This document shows positions 61,924-64,000 of a stretch of 64,000 nucleotides of DNA, one piece after another. This DNA is from Fimbriiglobus ruber (GTDB taxonomy: Bacteria; Planctomycetota; Planctomycetia; Gemmatales; Gemmataceae): NCBI RefSeq assembly GCF_002197845.1, contig NZ_NIDE01000017.1, positions 1,224,712-1,288,711 on the forward strand. The letters run 5' to 3'. A program made the position numbers and the translations under genes. Under the pieces are notes generated by a model. It was given only the letters and a program-made list of their open reading frames with translations. It had not been told where the DNA came from and made no database searches. The first letter of the stretch is position 1. Every line of letters begins with the position of its first letter.

Positions 61924-62897
61924 AGGACTCTCAGAGAACGAGTCGGCGGGGTGGGATGTGGAGAGGCGGAGAGGTAGGCAAAACATAACATACGGTATGG
62001 AATATGAGAAAACAAGGAGAAGAGAAATCCATTCTTAACCTGGATTCGTTCATACAAACCACGCCGAACTGCTTCAGTTATCACGACACGAAGAAGCAGG
62101 AACTCCGTGAACAATGCCAGCCGGGTCCTCAGCAGCCATCCTCGGTCGAACCTCAACCACGTTCGGGTCGAACCGCTCTTACTCCAGAGGGCGCTGCCAG
62201 CACTCGACGGAGGCGTCCCGCCGGACGACCATTTGGCCGGGCAGGATCGCACGTTTTGTAGCGTTTTCGCGTGGACCCCAGTTACATCCCGCATTCAAAC
62301 TGGGCGTGTCGGGTTTGAGCGGCGACGGCGGCCGGTTCGACGCGATTTAGGCAGCCGGCGCCAAATGATCTACCAGTCCTCGCACCCCACCTGCGGCGTA
62401 ACGAGGTCATTTATGCCGGCGCGTTGGTAGACTAATTTCTTCTGGCTGCCTTAGCTGTAATCTGTATGTATTAGCTGTAATCTGTATGTATTAGACGACG
62501 TGTCGGTCGGACGCGCGGTGTACAATCTGGACATCGTACTCGAACTGATGGGTCCGTGCCAGGGGTAACGGGTTCTGTCAGCAAGGCGTCGACGAGGGTC
62601 CGGAGTTGTTCCCCAGACGCGGCACACGGGTCGTCGAGGGGTCGGTCCGGGCGGGCGTATCGGCGTCGGAGGGGGCCGCATACGTGGCCAGTAGGAGGGT
62701 CCTGGGGATCGAAAGGGGCATACGGCGTTCCTTCGCTCGATGAGTAATAAGTAAACCCATCGAGGGTCGGGGTGCCGTCCTATTTCATGCACAACCGGGG
62801 GTGGGCGAGGGGCAGAAAAAGAATCGCGGTTTGTATCCCCCAGCCCGAGGCCCCAAAAGCCCGGCGTTTCACGGCGATCTCGCACGAGTCATTCAGG
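61924..62897. other. Long intergenic region with one 20-bp tandem repeat
   Basis: About 970 bases between the lipoprotein start and the polyketide synthase stop. Open frames here are short and not protein-like. The only structure I found is the tandem repeat at 62451-62490. Confidence 0.45.
62451..62490. repeat. Two tandem 20-bp units
   Basis: TTAGCTGTAATCTGTATGTA occurs at 62451-62470 and again at 62471-62490, followed by a further TTAG. It could be a binding site pair or slippage product; nothing in the context decides. Confidence 0.85.
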
Positions 62898-64000
62898 CTA
62901 TCTCCACAAAACGGCTTCCGCTACCAACCCGGGACCGAAGCCCAGTGCCACGCACGGCCGCGCGGCCCGCGCGGCGCGGAGCCGTTCGAGAATGAACAAA
63001 ACCGTCGGCGACGACATGTTCCCGCACTCGGCGTACACCGCCCGCGACGGCACCAGCGCGGCGGACGGGAGGCCGAGCCCGTCTTCCACCGCCCCGAGGA
63101 TCTTCGGTCCGCCCGGGTGAACAGCCCAACTCCCAATCTGGGACAGCGTTAGCCCGTGCCCGTCGAGCCATCTCTCTATCCACGGCCGCAGGTGGCGGGC
63201 GATCAACACCGGGATCTTGCGAGAAAGCAGCATCTCGAAGCCCTGATCGCCCACGACCCAGGCCATCGCGTCAGCCGAGTCCGGGATGAGACACGACCCG
63301 GTGGCCGCGATCCGCCAGGGAGACTCCACCTGGTCCGCCCGACCGCCGACGACGGCCGCGGCTCCGTCGGCGAAGAGGGCGTTCGCCACAACCTTGTCCG
63401 GCTCGGCCCCGTAGTGGTAGTGGAGGCTGCACAACTCGACGGCACACAACAGAATCCGGGCGGCCGGGTCGGCGGTCGCGAAGGCGTTCGCGACGCGGAG
63501 CCCGTTGATCGCCCCGTGGCAACCCATGAAGCCCACGTGGGTCCGCTCGACCGTCGCCCGCAGACCAAGCTCCCGGATGAGCGCGAAGTCGACCCCCGGG
63601 GATACGAAGCCCGTACACGAGACCGTGACGAGGTGGGTGATCGCGCCGGGGCTGACGCCCGATTCGCCGACCGCGATCTTCGCGGCGCGGACGGCCAGAG
63701 CCGGCGCCTCGGCCGCGTACGCCCGCATCCGCGTGCCGGTCGTCGGACCGAGACCGGGCGTTGATTCCGTAGGAAGAAAGGCCGACTGGGACTCGCGGGT
63801 GGTGTTGAGCAAATCGTCGACGAGCCGGCGGCCGAGAACTTGATGGCGGGTCTTGATGCCGGAGTGCGAATACACGGCCGGGAGCCACGTCGCGGCGGCC
63901 AGGGCCGGACCACCCAGAGCGCGGGCGCAGCCGAGCGCCTCGTCCTGGCGAAGTTGGCCGGGCGGAAGGGCGGTTCCGATGCCGAGCAGGGCAAAGCTCA
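62898..64000 (-). CDS. Type III polyketide synthase, first base outside the window
   Basis: A chalcone-synthase-like enzyme of 367 residues if the codon ?TG, whose first base would be 64001, is the start (then SFALLGIGTALPPGQL). The catalytic triad is complete: Cys161 in GFMGCHGAIN, His295 in WAVHPGGPK and Asn328 in AECGNMSSPT, at the spacing of plant chalcone synthase (164/303/336). It condenses malonyl-CoA units onto a starter CoA ester. In bacteria the products are pyrones, resorcinols or tetrahydroxynaphthalene; alkylresorcinol/alkylpyrone synthesis would be a reasonable guess. Neighbouring tailoring enzymes, if any, lie beyond the right edge. Confidence 0.93.
   Translation of the reverse strand, partial: SFALLGIGTALPPGQLRQDEALGCARALGGPALAAATWLPAVYSHSGIKTRHQVLGRRLVDDLLNTTRESQSAFLPTESTPGLGPTTGTRMRAYAAEAPALAVRAAKIAVGESGVSPGAITHLVTVSCTGFVSPGVDFALIRELGLRATVERTHVGFMGCHGAINGLRVANAFATADPAARILLCAVELCSLHYHYGAEPDKVVANALFADGAAAVVGGRADQVESPWRIAATGSCLIPDSADAMAWVVGDQGFEMLLSRKIPVLIARHLRPWIERWLDGHGLTLSQIGSWAVHPGGPKILGAVEDGLGLPSAALVPSRAVYAECGNMSSPTVLFILERLRAARAARPCVALGFGPGLVAEAVLWR

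Overview
The window looks like a chromosomal segment of a high-GC planctomycete, most likely of the Gemmata/Fimbriiglobus group (Gemmataceae). Evidence read from the sequence: two prepilin-like DUF1559 proteins, each paired with a small lipoprotein; an ECF sigma factor with a long membrane-anchored C-terminal extension; a secreted repeat protein with the arginine-rich N-terminus ending in ECRETPA; HEAT-repeat proteins with zinc-ribbon and transmembrane N-termini; and single CxxCH-motif proteins. Genus assignment is inference.

Layout. 1-11565: a truncated secreted repeat protein, a sedolisin peptidase, pyruvate kinase, a small membrane protein, SurE, two tandem paralogous methyltransferases with an N-terminal Ig-like domain, and a translationally coupled pair (ATP-grasp glutamate-ligase-like plus 'inactive' transglutaminase/7TM protein). 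12088-17125: RND efflux adaptor and pump without an outer-membrane partner. 17263-22306: a hypothetical, a secreted rhodanese, a CxxCH protein, a GT-C-like membrane protein and a tyrosine phosphatase. 22350-22433: tRNA-Leu(TAG). 23156-26814: the sigma-factor fusion, then a DUF1559 protein and a lipoprotein.

27379-47841 is the most unusual block: about 20 kb of dense genes in two convergent arms. The plus arm holds a GAP1-like protein, a zinc-ribbon GTPase fused to a beta-helix, a membrane pseudokinase, a secreted protein, a dynamin-like GTPase, an Hsp70-like ATPase and an unknown protein. The minus arm holds two zinc-ribbon/TM/HEAT proteins and a CxxCH protein. I read it as a candidate GTPase/Hsp70-centred surface-signalling or conflict system, with some resemblance to GAP1-GTPase systems and to SrfB/SrfC. 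Both ends lie in AT-rich DNA and carry copies of the same small inverted-repeat element.

That element (ends GGCTCATGAGGCGGCAGAGG) occurs three times (26877, 48329, 58402). One copy has a perfect 9-bp target duplication. Another interrupts one unit of a local duplication whose second unit shows the empty site. It appears to be a non-autonomous transposable element.

48695-64000: a membrane protein, a very large alpha-2-macroglobulin-like protein convergent with it across a perfect hairpin, a secreted Lys/Pro-rich protein, a cupin, a complete IS5-family element with TAA target duplication, a second DUF1559/lipoprotein pair, and a type III polyketide synthase whose first base falls just outside the window.
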